A DNA stretch of 64,000 nt, taken from Bacteroidota bacterium. GTDB taxonomy: Bacteria; Bacteroidota; Bacteroidia; NS11-12g; UBA955. The translations under genes were made by a program, and so were the position numbers. The notes under the pieces were generated by a model. That model saw only the letters and a list, made by a program, of their open reading frames with translations. It did not search any database and was not told the DNA's origin. Position 1 is the stretch's first letter. Each line of letters opens with the position of its first letter. Location: assembly GCA_018333525.1 (NCBI GenBank), contig JAGXTF010000105.1, forward strand, positions 1 through 64,000. Direction: 5' to 3'. This document shows, one piece after another, positions 32,957-42,389 of the stretch.

Positions 32957-35576
32957 GAAGGTAAATATTGAATTTGGTGCCAAACCCGGGGGTACTTTCT
33001 ACCTCCACTTTGCCACCCATAGCTTCTATTTGATTTTTGGTAATAAACAAACCTATTCCACGCGCATCGCTGTTACCGTGAAAAGTTTTATACATACCAA
33101 ACAACTTATGTCCGTGTTGTTCCAGATCAATTCCAATTCCATTATCTGTAATGGATAATACAATCCATTTATCCATTTTAAATGCATCAATGGAAACAAT
33201 TGCCAACCTGTCAGGATGCCTGTATTTAATGGCGTTGGTGATGAAATTCAGAGCAATACTTTGCAGGTAAGCCGGAACAGCCATTATATGGTATTTTGGA
33301 TCGATGGAATTGCTGATCTGTACTTTGAATTCCCTAACAGAGGCATTGACGTTGTTAATTGCGTCATCCACTGCTTTTTTCAGATTTATTTTTTCAGATT
33401 TTTCCTCAATGTTGGTAGTTAAGGCAACTACTTCATTTAAATGACTGATGGTTTCTGTTAACTGTTGCGAAGCCGTAACCAAATGTCGGAATAACTCTTC
33501 TTTTTCTGTTTCATCCGTTTCACTTTCCAGAAATTGCAGTAACATAGAAATATTTCCGGAATGAGAACGCAAATTATGAGAAACAATATGGGCGAAATTT
33601 AACAGCCTTTCGTTTTGTTCACTTGTAACGGAGATCAGCGCCTGCATTTCTTTCTCTACCTCTTTGATTTTAGAAATATCCACTGCAACCCCTAAAAATC
33701 CCGTAATTTCTCCTTGCGTATTTTTAATGGAAGTGATTACCAATTGCATAGGAAATTCTACACCATTTTTGCGCACATATGTCCATTCCCGTGAATCAAA
33801 ATTTCCCGATTTGGCGCGTTTTACAAATACCTCAAGCCCGGATATGTTTTCATTGAACTCGGCACTTAATTCTTTACTTAGTTTCTCAATTTCTTCTTTT
33901 TTATGAAACAGTTCCGTTGTTTTTTTACCGATTAAATCCTTGGCTTTATACCCGAGAAGATTTTCCGCCCCTTTATTAAATACCTGAATGATGCCTTCGG
34001 TATCAGTTCCTATGATGGATACCTGTGTAGTGGAATCCAGAATTCCCTGAAGTTGTTCCAGTGTATTATGTAATTCGGATTCGGTTCTTTTCCGCTCCGT
34101 AATGTCCTGAATTTGAGCAATAAAATAAAGCGGCCTTCGATCCAGATCTGAAACCAGAGAAACGGAAAGCATCATCCAGACAATTTGCCCGTTTTTATGA
34201 AAATAACGCTTTTCCAATTGATAGAAATCGCGTTTTTTCTGTATTAATTCCTGCAAATATTGCAGGTCCAAATCCTTATCTTCAGGATGGGTAAGATCCT
34301 GGAAATTGAGGTTTAACAATTCTTCTTCGGTATAACCTACACTTTTGCAAAGCGGTTCATTTACTTTGATCCAACGTCCTTTCAAATCAACCAATGCCAT
34401 ACCGGTTGGGGAATATTCAAATGCACTTTGAAAAGAACCTTCGCTCTCTGCAATTTTATTTCGGGAAAGATGAATATCGGTGATATCATAATTTACACCA
34501 GTCATGCGAATGGCATTTCCATCCAAATCCCGCAGCACACTGGCAAGTGCTTTGATATACCGCAGCTCACCATTGGGTTTGTAAATTCGAAATTCAATAT
34601 CGTATTCTTTTTCGCCCTTTAATGATTTTATAATGGCCTGTTTTCGTTTTTCAAAATCATCTTTATGTATGGCTTTTTTCCATGCCTCATACAAATCCAA
34701 ACCCGGTGAGGGCTTCAGACCATATAATCTATACATGGGGCCATCCCAGGCTATTTCTCCGGTTTGTATATAATAATCCCAAATTCCAATTCCGGAAGTT
34801 TTGGTGGCCAACGTAAGCCGTTCGAGTAATGCTTTGTTGATGTTTAGGGATTTTTTCCTTTCTGTAATATCCTGATATGTCCCAATCAACCGAATGCATT
34901 TCCCATTGAGCATTTCTGCCTTCCCTTTTACCTCCACCCAAATTTCTTTTCCTTTAGCTGTAACTATTTGCAGTTCTTCATCACATGGAGTTCCATTTGT
35001 TAATGCATCCTCAATCAAATGAAAAATTCTGTTTCTGGAATATCCTTCTTTAAAAAAGGAAATGGCTAAATCCACTGTTGGTTCGTAATCTGTTGGAACT
35101 TCTAATATTTCACGAATCATGGATGTCCATGTCACCGTATTATCGTTTAAATCCACACACCATCCCCCAATTCTGGCAACATTGTTGGTCTCAATTAACA
35201 ACTCTTCGGCTTTTTTCTGTTTGGAAATGTCTTCAGAAGTAATGATGATTCCACCAATTGCTCCTTTCGCATCATACCAGGGGCGCATATCGAATTTTAC
35301 CCAGTTGATGGTACCATTTTCTTGAATGAGTTTTTCCTCAGATTTGTTGATTATTTTTCCCTTTAAACATTCCTGATGCACCTTTTTCCATTTGTCTTCT
35401 ACATTCGGAAATAATTCATACAGGGATTTGCCCTTGTAATTATTCGCATCAATTTTATATGTTTCCAACCACCTTTTGGTTGCAGTAAGCATGCATAAGT
35501 TCTTATCCAGCATACACATAGATTGCGGAGCTTCCGCAACCAATATTTGAAACAAATCTATCATTCCCTGTGGCAT
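32943..35576 (-). CDS. Multi-PAS sensor histidine kinase
   Basis: 877 aa cytoplasmic (no membrane helix seen) kinase. I count about five PAS/PAC units: residues ~10-120, 130-240, 255-370, 380-495 and 505-630, each closing with an ITSEDISKQKK or QDITERK-type motif. A dimerisation segment follows with the phospho-His in FAHIVSHNLRSHSGNI (near 655), in the HNLRS variant of the H box. The ATPase domain shows NFITNAIKYRHPDR, DNGIGIDLEQHG, ARGIGLFITKNQIEAMGG and GFGTKFNIYL. Its stop overlaps the response regulator start. Ligand or signal unknown; several PAS domains imply more than one input. Confidence 0.94.
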   Translation of the reverse strand: MPQGMIDLFQILVAEAPQSMCMLDKNLCMLTATKRWLETYKIDANNYKGKSLYELFPNVEDKWKKVHQECLKGKIINKSEEKLIQENGTINWVKFDMRPWYDAKGAIGGIIITSEDISKQKKAEELLIETNNVARIGGWCVDLNDNTVTWTSMIREILEVPTDYEPTVDLAISFFKEGYSRNRIFHLIEDALTNGTPCDEELQIVTAKGKEIWVEVKGKAEMLNGKCIRLIGTYQDITERKKSLNINKALLERLTLATKTSGIGIWDYYIQTGEIAWDGPMYRLYGLKPSPGLDLYEAWKKAIHKDDFEKRKQAIIKSLKGEKEYDIEFRIYKPNGELRYIKALASVLRDLDGNAIRMTGVNYDITDIHLSRNKIAESEGSFQSAFEYSPTGMALVDLKGRWIKVNEPLCKSVGYTEEELLNLNFQDLTHPEDKDLDLQYLQELIQKKRDFYQLEKRYFHKNGQIVWMMLSVSLVSDLDRRPLYFIAQIQDITERKRTESELHNTLEQLQGILDSTTQVSIIGTDTEGIIQVFNKGAENLLGYKAKDLIGKKTTELFHKKEEIEKLSKELSAEFNENISGLEVFVKRAKSGNFDSREWTYVRKNGVEFPMQLVITSIKNTQGEITGFLGVAVDISKIKEVEKEMQALISVTSEQNERLLNFAHIVSHNLRSHSGNISMLLQFLESETDETEKEELFRHLVTASQQLTETISHLNEVVALTTNIEEKSEKINLKKAVDDAINNVNASVREFKVQISNSIDPKYHIMAVPAYLQSIALNFITNAIKYRHPDRLAIVSIDAFKMDKWIVLSITDNGIGIDLEQHGHKLFGMYKTFHGNSDARGIGLFITKNQIEAMGGKVEVESTPGFGTKFNIYLHEKH

Positions 35577-35641
35577 AACTATGGCAATTCCTCTTTCCGG
35601 ATGAGCAACAAATTACTGAAAAAAAACGGGAATAAGTTAAT

Positions 35642-36214
35642 TCAATTATCCCCAGAAATTAGAATATCTGCGGCTTTTGGATATAATTCAGTTTCAACCT
35701 CATGAATCTTTCTGAGAATCAATTGAATATCATCTGTTGGAGCAACATCAAATCGCTGCTGTAGCAGAATTTCACCCTCATCAAAATTTTCATTTACATA
35801 ATGCACCGTAACTCCATGAATGTTATCTCCATTGGTTAATACGGCGCGATGAACATGTTCCCCGTACATGCCTTTACCACCATATTTTGGCAATAATGCG
35901 GGATGAATATTCAGAATTTTATGAGGATATTTTCGAACAATATTTATAGGGAATAACCAGAGAAAACCGGCTAAAAGAATATAATCAATATGTCTATTTT
36001 CGAGTTCAGTTTCCAGAAAATTATCTTGCTTATACTGATCTCTGTTGAACACTACCACCGGAATTGCATATTTTTCCGCCCTTGCAATTACTCCTGCTTG
36101 TGCATTATTGGTGAAGACAACAGCTACTTTGGCCTTATCGCTGTTTAAATAATGCCTGATAAGGTTTTCTGCATTACTGCCGCTTCCCGATGCAAAAATG
36201 GCTATCTGTTTCAA
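35642..36214 (-). CDS. purN: Phosphoribosylglycinamide formyltransferase
   Basis: Transfers formyl from 10-formyl-THF to GAR in purine synthesis. 190 aa with the nucleotide-binding KQIAIFASGSGSNAENLI start, LNIHPALLPKYGGKGMYGEHVH (catalytic His), and GVTVHYVNENFDEGEI (catalytic Asp). The start codon is TTG: its base overlap with the TGA stop of the upstream gene (TTGA) and the family-typical opening K-x-I-A-I-F-A leave no better choice. Translation is probably coupled to that DUF4837 gene. Well supported. Confidence 0.94.
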   Translation of the reverse strand: MKQIAIFASGSGSNAENLIRHYLNSDKAKVAVVFTNNAQAGVIARAEKYAIPVVVFNRDQYKQDNFLETELENRHIDYILLAGFLWLFPINIVRKYPHKILNIHPALLPKYGGKGMYGEHVHRAVLTNGDNIHGVTVHYVNENFDEGEILLQQRFDVAPTDDIQLILRKIHEVETELYPKAADILISGDN

Positions 36215-37281
36215 CGTTCCGGTTTAAATGTATTTGCTATGTGATCAAATGTGCGGTACAGTTGTAATCTGTCCATATTGGGGGCATGCAAAAATCCATC
36301 CATTGCAATATATCTGTGCTGCTTTTTATCGTGAAAAATATAGCGAACAAATGGACCTCTTCTGAAAGTTCCTTCCTCCTGATACCAGCCTCGCAAAACC
36401 ATTGTGGGTTGTTTTGCTATCGTTTTATTTGGTGAAAAATGCGCAGAATAATTACCGCTTTCGCTCACTTTTATAGTGGTTCCTTCGGCATTTTTTAAAT
36501 ATTTTTTGGTAAATAAATTTCTGTTTTCTACTGCGGATTCCAAAGAATTTATTGCTTGTGAATCTGAAAAAATATTGACAAAAATATCCCTGTAAAATTT
36601 AGTGTTTTCCTGATGCAACCAAACTACTTCTTTATTTGACATTACCAACCTGAATTGAGGTGTAAAACTGAAAGTAAAACCAAAATTATTTTCAATTAAT
36701 CTGCTCACAGAATCCGTATAGGCATTGGGCGCAAGATTACCTGGTAACCCTTGTCCCATTTCATGTATGCTGATAACGGAATCTAAAAATTTGTCGCCCG
36801 ATTTCTGCAAAATATTTGCCGGACTGATATCCCTTCCGAAACGCAAGCGAAAAACGGTTTGTGGTTTGGCCCATACATTTTCATAAACCTGCAGAGAAAA
36901 CCCATTTTTTGAGGCATATTCTTTTACAGGATGAATCTTTTTTAGCCAGGAGGTATAATCACCAGCTTCACCAAAAAGCAAAATAATTGGTGCCAGTTTT
37001 TCTGTTCCTTTAAATGATTCTTTTCTGGAAAACCAAAAACCGTGTTTGGGTTCAAATTGGTTCAATTCTGATTTTTCTGAAATAAACAGGGTAGAATCAT
37101 AAATATGGTAATACTTGTGAAATGCATCTTTAATTTCATCCAGTTTCTCTTCTTCTGCAACCACCATGATTTCACCGGGCATGCCTTCAGAAGGCACAGT
37201 CGATGGATCCGGACGCGTGTTGCAAGCGATTAACAAAAGGGGTAAAGTGAAAAATTTAAAAATGGTTTTTGCGGCGATCAT
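36211..37281 (-). CDS. DUF4837 lipoprotein
   Basis: 356 aa. Signal peptide with lipobox (FFTLPLLLIAC), then the DUF4837 signature PSEGMPGEIMVVAEEEKLDEI and, further on, the conserved FRLRFGRDISPANILQKSGDKF and LRGWYQEEGTFRRGPFVRYI. The track start is TTG; ATG 37281 (MIAAKTIFKFF) is preferred. A 4-base overlap with purN indicates coupled translation. Function of the family is unknown to me; it seems to be a periplasmic or outer-membrane lipoprotein. Confidence 0.87.
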   Translation of the reverse strand: MIAAKTIFKFFTLPLLLIACNTRPDPSTVPSEGMPGEIMVVAEEEKLDEIKDAFHKYYHIYDSTLFISEKSELNQFEPKHGFWFSRKESFKGTEKLAPIILLFGEAGDYTSWLKKIHPVKEYASKNGFSLQVYENVWAKPQTVFRLRFGRDISPANILQKSGDKFLDSVISIHEMGQGLPGNLAPNAYTDSVSRLIENNFGFTFSFTPQFRLVMSNKEVVWLHQENTKFYRDIFVNIFSDSQAINSLESAVENRNLFTKKYLKNAEGTTIKVSESGNYSAHFSPNKTIAKQPTMVLRGWYQEEGTFRRGPFVRYIFHDKKQHRYIAMDGFLHAPNMDRLQLYRTFDHIANTFKPER

Positions 37282-37340
37282 GCACCGCAAAAATGGAGAA
37301 TAAATTCAGATAAAATCACATCAAATTGTAATACAAGAGC

Positions 37341-38558
37341 TTATGAGTTCTTGTTGCTAACCCATTCCAACCGGTAGTAGATAAGATTTCTGCCTGCAGG
37401 GGCTACGTTCTTTTTGAGATTATTCCATGCTTTTAACTGGGCAACTGTTACGTGATGGCTTTTGGCTATACTATACAAAGTCTGACCTTTGCGCACATAA
37501 TGGTAGTGGGGAACCCATTTCTTTACATAAACCGGCTTATTTGCATCTTCAATTGCCGCTTGTTTTCTGGCAAACGCGTAAGCACTGTCTTTGTTCTCCA
37601 GAAACTGCATGCTTAGGCTGTATGGCAACATAATGGTTTGCGTATGCTTTTCAACCGTAGTTTTCTTCAGCAATTCTCTGTTGTAGGTGAATATTTCGCT
37701 TTCATCCACGCCGAGGTAGGATGCCAGATGGCCGATGGAAATAGAGGAATCCACAGGGGTTTCTACCAAAACACTGCTTGTGCCGTTATAGTTATATCTG
37801 GAAAATTTGGTAAAATTCAGAACATAAGCAGTTGCTATAAAACGAGGAACATAGCCCTGGGTTTCTTTAGGCAGAAAATAACGTACTTTCCAATATTCAC
37901 GCGTTCCTGCTCTGGCAATTGCCCTTTGAACATTGCCGGCGCCACAGTTATAGCTGCTGATTGCCAATAGCCAATCATTGAGGAGCGTCATGGAATTGGT
38001 AAAAAACTCACAGGCCTTTTCAGTACTTGCCATAATACTCTTGCGTTCATCAATACTATAATCGATGCGCATTCCCATGGAACGGCCTGTATAAGGCATA
38101 AACTGCCACAATCCCATTGCCCCGCACCAGCTTTGTGCATTTGGGTTCAGGTTAGATTCTATAATGGACACGTATTTCAACTCCTGGGGCAGATTGTATT
38201 TGTCTAATACCTGCTCATAAATGGGGAAATACAATTGCATGCGTTTGTGTAATTCTTCAAAGAAATTATCACTCTGGCGCATCAGGTAACTGATTTGCGC
38301 CTGAACGGATGCATGGAAATCAAAGGGAATTGAACTGCCCAACATGTTCATTTGGGATTCAAATGTGGTTTTGTTCAGCCTGGCATCGGAAAATGAATCC
38401 ACAGCCGCGGTATGGCTGGGTATTTCCATGTACAAGATTCTTGTAAGACTGTCGATTCTGCTCAGGTTGGTTTCCATAGTTGGACCAACAGGGGCCTGAC
38501 TCCAAACTGCCAACGGAGTCAATGCTAGCGCCAGAAGATGAATAATTTTTTTCTTCAT
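37341..38558 (-). CDS. Membrane-bound lytic transglycosylase with C-terminal LysM
   Basis: Cleaves peptidoglycan glycan strands between MurNAc and GlcNAc. 405 aa: signal peptide KKKIIHLLALALTPLAVWSQ, an alpha-helical N-terminal stretch, then the SLT domain with catalytic Glu in VSIIESNLNPNAQS and the GAMGLWQFMPYTGR and AISSYNCGAGNVQRAI motifs. The last ~45 residues are a LysM peptidoglycan-binding domain (YVRKGQTLYSIAKSHHVTVA). MltD-like in architecture, though only one LysM is seen. It is divergent from alanine dehydrogenase. Confidence 0.93.
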   Translation of the reverse strand: MKKKIIHLLALALTPLAVWSQAPVGPTMETNLSRIDSLTRILYMEIPSHTAAVDSFSDARLNKTTFESQMNMLGSSIPFDFHASVQAQISYLMRQSDNFFEELHKRMQLYFPIYEQVLDKYNLPQELKYVSIIESNLNPNAQSWCGAMGLWQFMPYTGRSMGMRIDYSIDERKSIMASTEKACEFFTNSMTLLNDWLLAISSYNCGAGNVQRAIARAGTREYWKVRYFLPKETQGYVPRFIATAYVLNFTKFSRYNYNGTSSVLVETPVDSSISIGHLASYLGVDESEIFTYNRELLKKTTVEKHTQTIMLPYSLSMQFLENKDSAYAFARKQAAIEDANKPVYVKKWVPHYHYVRKGQTLYSIAKSHHVTVAQLKAWNNLKKNVAPAGRNLIYYRLEWVSNKNS

Positions 38559-38662
38559 ACGTTTTGGGTGGGTAGCCTTGGTGTTTCTGCAAAACTAACG
38601 AATTTGAGCCATAGAACCTAAGTTCAAGAAGAAATAACGGAATTTTGCGGTTCGATATTGCC

Positions 38663-38670
38663 TATATTTG
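38663..38670 (+). promoter_or_regulatory. Candidate -7 promoter element of ald
   Basis: TATATTTG matches TAnnTTTG exactly, about 83 bp before the ald ATG; a TTTTG lies only 15 bases upstream, closer than usual, so the -33 match is weak. Confidence 0.35.
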
Positions 38671-38752
38671 TGAAATTTCTGTGACAGTCCCATCCGTGGA
38701 TTTTAAAAGACCTCCAGACTTTTAATGTATACAGAAAAGTACATAATACAGT

Positions 38753-39973
38753 ATGTCTAAAAAGTTACAGGGCGACTCACCGGGAACGGCTACCCAGACG
38801 GAAACTCTTGCTCAAATGATCAAGATAAATCACCGCAATCATTCCATGAATATCGGGATTCCGAAAGAAGTTACTTTTCAGGAAAACAGGGTACCTCTAA
38901 CACCTTCAGCGGTGCAGTATTTTACTGCAAATGGACACAAAATAACCATGGAAGCCGGGGCAGGCAGAAATGCCAATTTTTCCGACAACCAATACAGCGA
39001 GGCCGGTGCCCAAATTGCATATTCCAACAAGGAAGTATATGAATGTGATATCATTCTGAAGATTGACCCACCAACCCGAAAGGAAATAGAGCTTATGCAC
39101 CCGGGACAATTGTTGTTATCTGCTTTGCAGATCAACCAACTGGATGAAGTATTGCTCCGCATGATGATGGATAAAAGAATCAACGCCATAGCTTATGAGT
39201 TTCTGGAAGACGATTCAGGTACTTTGCCCATCATTCGTGCCATGAGCGAGATTGCAGGCACAGCGAGCATATTGATTGCCGCGGAATACCTCAATAATAC
39301 CCATATTGGAAAAGGGGAGTTACTGGGAGGATTTGCAGGTGTACCGCCGACTCAGGTGGTTGTTATTGGCGCAGGGGCGGTAGGGGAATTTGCGACAAAA
39401 GCTGCCTTGGGTTTAGGTGCAAATGTTAAAGTGTTTGATAATAACATGTATCGCTTGCGCAGGATTCAGAATTATTTTGGTTTCCATTTATATACCAGCA
39501 CCATTCATCCACGTGTTATTCGCAGTGCAATGGAAAGTGCAGATGTGGTTATTGGTGCATTAAGTGGTAAAAGTGCACGCGCACCGGTTGTGGTTACTGA
39601 AGAGATGGTAATGCAAATGCGTGCCAATTCCGTAATGATTGATGTTGCAATTGACCGTGGTGGAAATTTCGAAACTTCAGAAGTTACAACCCACGAAAGA
39701 CCGGTATTCAAGAAACATGATGTAATACATTATTGTGTTCCCAATATTGCATCCAGAGTAAGCCGCACTGCCAGCTATGCCTTAAGCAATGTATTTACAC
39801 CCATGTTGGATGAAATGGGAAATTTGGGTGGTTTTGCGGATTTCCTCCGTTTGAAACCAGGTGTGCGCAAAGGAACTTACCTTTTTAAAGGGAGTTTAAC
39901 CAATCAAAATCTCGCAAATAAATTCGGCATTCGTTTCCACGACATCGATCTGATGGCGGGAATGTTTCTCTAA
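38753..39973 (+). CDS. ald: Alanine dehydrogenase
   Basis: NAD-dependent conversion between alanine and pyruvate plus ammonia. 406 aa with an N-terminal extension of about 30 residues before MNIGIPKEVTFQENRVPLTP, common in this phylum. The substrate Lys (ILKIDPPT region), NAD-binding VVVIGAGAVGEFATKAALGLGANV and DVAIDRGGNFETS are visible. The N-terminal extension makes the exact start uncertain; an alternative Met at MIKINHRNHSM exists. Alone on this strand. Confidence 0.88.
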   Translation: MSKKLQGDSPGTATQTETLAQMIKINHRNHSMNIGIPKEVTFQENRVPLTPSAVQYFTANGHKITMEAGAGRNANFSDNQYSEAGAQIAYSNKEVYECDIILKIDPPTRKEIELMHPGQLLLSALQINQLDEVLLRMMMDKRINAIAYEFLEDDSGTLPIIRAMSEIAGTASILIAAEYLNNTHIGKGELLGGFAGVPPTQVVVIGAGAVGEFATKAALGLGANVKVFDNNMYRLRRIQNYFGFHLYTSTIHPRVIRSAMESADVVIGALSGKSARAPVVVTEEMVMQMRANSVMIDVAIDRGGNFETSEVTTHERPVFKKHDVIHYCVPNIASRVSRTASYALSNVFTPMLDEMGNLGGFADFLRLKPGVRKGTYLFKGSLTNQNLANKFGIRFHDIDLMAGMFL

Positions 39974-39986
39974 GTGATGCTGTAAA

Positions 39987-41558
39987 TCAGTTTATTCCTC
40001 TGAATATGCGGTTCCAGCGTATTCCCTTCACATCGTACAACATTTCACCACCATGGATACCATTTTTAGGTTGATTCAAATCGTCGATACCAATAACTTT
40101 TTTCAAACTGAAAAATGTAAATAAAGGTTTGCCCACCACATGGTCTTCCGGAACATAACCCCAAAAACGGCTGTCGGAACTGTTATATCGGTTGTCACCC
40201 ATCATCCAGTAATATCCATATTTGAAGGTATAGGATTGAATTTCAACTCCATTGTGGTAAAATTTGTCGTCTTTAAACTCCACATTGGCTTTTTCATAGG
40301 CGTTTACCGCTAGTTTGTAATATGACCAGTTGAATTTGTTTAGTTGAATTTTATCACCCCTTTTAGGCAAATAAATGGGTCCATAATCATTCATATCCCA
40401 CATATAATAATTTCCATCTTCCACCTGATTATTTGGGAAGACGGAACCTTTTTCTTTTGGATCTACGGCAGTCCATTCTGTAATAAAACGCACACGTGCT
40501 TTGTCATTTTTAATTTCAGCGGCATTTTCCGGCCAGGTATAAATATAAACAACGGGTGCTGCTTTTAATTTGTGGGCAATTAACGCGTCCAGAATTCTGC
40601 GGGTTTCATATTCCTGTGGAATGCGATAATCGCCAAGTTCATGATCCAGTAAAAAATCCTGGGTCATTTCTTCCTTCATTAAAAGTAAATATCGCTTTTG
40701 CTGGCGTCCAATTTTTGCTTGTGCCTTACCATTCACATATACTTGACCGCCAACCACTTTCAGACTGTCACCGGGTATTCCTACACAACGTTTTACATAA
40801 TGGTCTTTTTTATCTACCGGCAATTCAACCCCTTCTGCATTCGGAGGATCCGCAGGCCAGTTAAATACGATTACGTCATTATTTTTTACGGTATACCAAC
40901 CCGGTAAACGCATATATGGCAATTCCACCAAATCGGAATATGCCTTTATTCCCATCAGATCTTTATGCGCAAGTACCGGAATCGTGATAGGAGTCATCGG
41001 AATTCGCATTCCCACTTTGGCGCGGCTAACCACCAAAAAATCTCCAACCATCAGATTGCTTTCCATGGATGGGGTAGGGATCTGATACAAATCAAAATAA
41101 AGTGCGCGCATACCTCCGGCTACATACAATGCAAAAAGTAATGCATCTGCCCATTCACGCCATGCCCGGGTTCTCACTACATTTTTTTTGCGCCATTCTG
41201 CATTTCCCGCACCTCCCAAATATTTCAAATCTTTTTGAAATGCCATATATGGCAGATAAATGAATGTGAGCACAGTACCCACAAGCTGTTGCCAAAATTT
41301 ATTTTGTCCGAAACTCCGCAATAAATCCAATGTGATATTGAAGCTGAACAAAATATTCACGCAGGGAATTACCATCCCAATCATGTACCATTTTGGGCGA
41401 TCCACAATTTTGATCCAGTACCACCAGCTCAGGATTGGTATGAATGCGAATACCGGATTTTCTCCGGCTTTTTTAAATAATACTGCCAGTCCAATGCGGG
41501 TCAATAAAAATGCCGCACCCCAGAGTATGAGAAAAAAGTATAATTGGTAAGAAGCCAT
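39987..41558 (-). CDS. lepB: Signal peptidase I
   Basis: Removes signal peptides from exported proteins at the inner membrane. 523 aa, larger than most S26 enzymes because of an N-terminal region of several helices (WYWIKIVDRPKWYMIGMV and neighbours) and a long insert between the boxes, typical of Bacteroidota. Catalytic Ser near residue 164 in IPTPSMESNLMVGDFLVVS, Lys near 256 in DHYVKRCVGIPGDSLKVVG, and the late box GYYWMMGDNRYNSSDSRFWG. It lies 8 bp after dapB on the same strand, a conserved pair. This enzyme would process the many secreted proteins of this window. Confidence 0.94.
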   Translation of the reverse strand: MASYQLYFFLILWGAAFLLTRIGLAVLFKKAGENPVFAFIPILSWWYWIKIVDRPKWYMIGMVIPCVNILFSFNITLDLLRSFGQNKFWQQLVGTVLTFIYLPYMAFQKDLKYLGGAGNAEWRKKNVVRTRAWREWADALLFALYVAGGMRALYFDLYQIPTPSMESNLMVGDFLVVSRAKVGMRIPMTPITIPVLAHKDLMGIKAYSDLVELPYMRLPGWYTVKNNDVIVFNWPADPPNAEGVELPVDKKDHYVKRCVGIPGDSLKVVGGQVYVNGKAQAKIGRQQKRYLLLMKEEMTQDFLLDHELGDYRIPQEYETRRILDALIAHKLKAAPVVYIYTWPENAAEIKNDKARVRFITEWTAVDPKEKGSVFPNNQVEDGNYYMWDMNDYGPIYLPKRGDKIQLNKFNWSYYKLAVNAYEKANVEFKDDKFYHNGVEIQSYTFKYGYYWMMGDNRYNSSDSRFWGYVPEDHVVGKPLFTFFSLKKVIGIDDLNQPKNGIHGGEMLYDVKGIRWNRIFRGIN

Positions 41559-41566
41559 TTTCTGTA

Positions 41567-42289
41567 TTAACGAGCGCCAAAATTAAGCAAGTCAGACATA
41601 CTGAATACGCCTTTTTGGTTTATCAGCCATTCTGCTGCAATTACCGAGCCAAGTGCAAAGCCTTTTCTGTTGTGCGCTATATGCGAAAGTATGATACTGT
41701 CAATATCACTTTTATACTGCACGTGATGGGTGCCTGGTACATCATTTTCCCGAACAGCATGTATGGGAAGAACGCTTGGTTTGGATATGGAAGTTGCCAA
41801 TTCCCAGTTCGTGTAATTTGCGTTTTTTTCTAGTATTCCCTCGGCAAGTGTAATTGCTGTGCCACTTGGTGCGTCGAGTTTTGCAGTATGATGTATTTCC
41901 TCAATTTCTGCTTTGTACCCAATTTGGGTAGACATTATTTCTGCCAAAATTTTATTGACATGGAAAACGATATTTACTCCCAGACTGAAATTGGTGGCAT
42001 AAAACATGGATACACCGGATTTCAGAAATTCAGATTTTACAGTTTCAAAATCAGAATACCAGCCTGTGGTTCCCACAACAACCGGGCAGCCGGCCTCCCG
42101 ACATATTTTCATATGTTCGATGGCAAGGTGGGGTTTTGTAAATTCAATTGCAATATCTGTTCCTTCCAGAGCCGCAACATTCAAAGGATTGCTGCTGCTG
42201 AATTTAGCAGAAATACGATGTCCCCGCTCCAGAGCAACTTCTTCAATTACCCTACCCATTTTGCCATAACCAATTAGCGCGATATTCAC
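41567..42289 (-). CDS. dapB: 4-hydroxy-tetrahydrodipicolinate reductase
   Basis: NAD(P)H-dependent step of lysine and diaminopimelate synthesis, feeding peptidoglycan. 240 aa, at the short end of the family, with the Rossmann start MNIALIGYGKMGRVIEEVALE and the signature EEIHHTAKLDAPSGTAITLAE (catalytic His and Lys). Followed directly by lepB. A divergent mltG lies upstream across 100 bp, so the dapB promoter should be in that gap; no clear element was picked out. Confidence 0.94.
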   Translation of the reverse strand: MNIALIGYGKMGRVIEEVALERGHRISAKFSSSNPLNVAALEGTDIAIEFTKPHLAIEHMKICREAGCPVVVGTTGWYSDFETVKSEFLKSGVSMFYATNFSLGVNIVFHVNKILAEIMSTQIGYKAEIEEIHHTAKLDAPSGTAITLAEGILEKNANYTNWELATSISKPSVLPIHAVRENDVPGTHHVQYKSDIDSIILSHIAHNRKGFALGSVIAAEWLINQKGVFSMSDLLNFGAR

Positions 42290-42389
42290 GGGGCAAATCT
42301 AATTAAAGGCGGCATTTTCCTTTAACCTGTTGAATTCTTTCATTTATTTTTTTTGATACCGATTTACTATTCCGATTTTTGCTTTTCGA

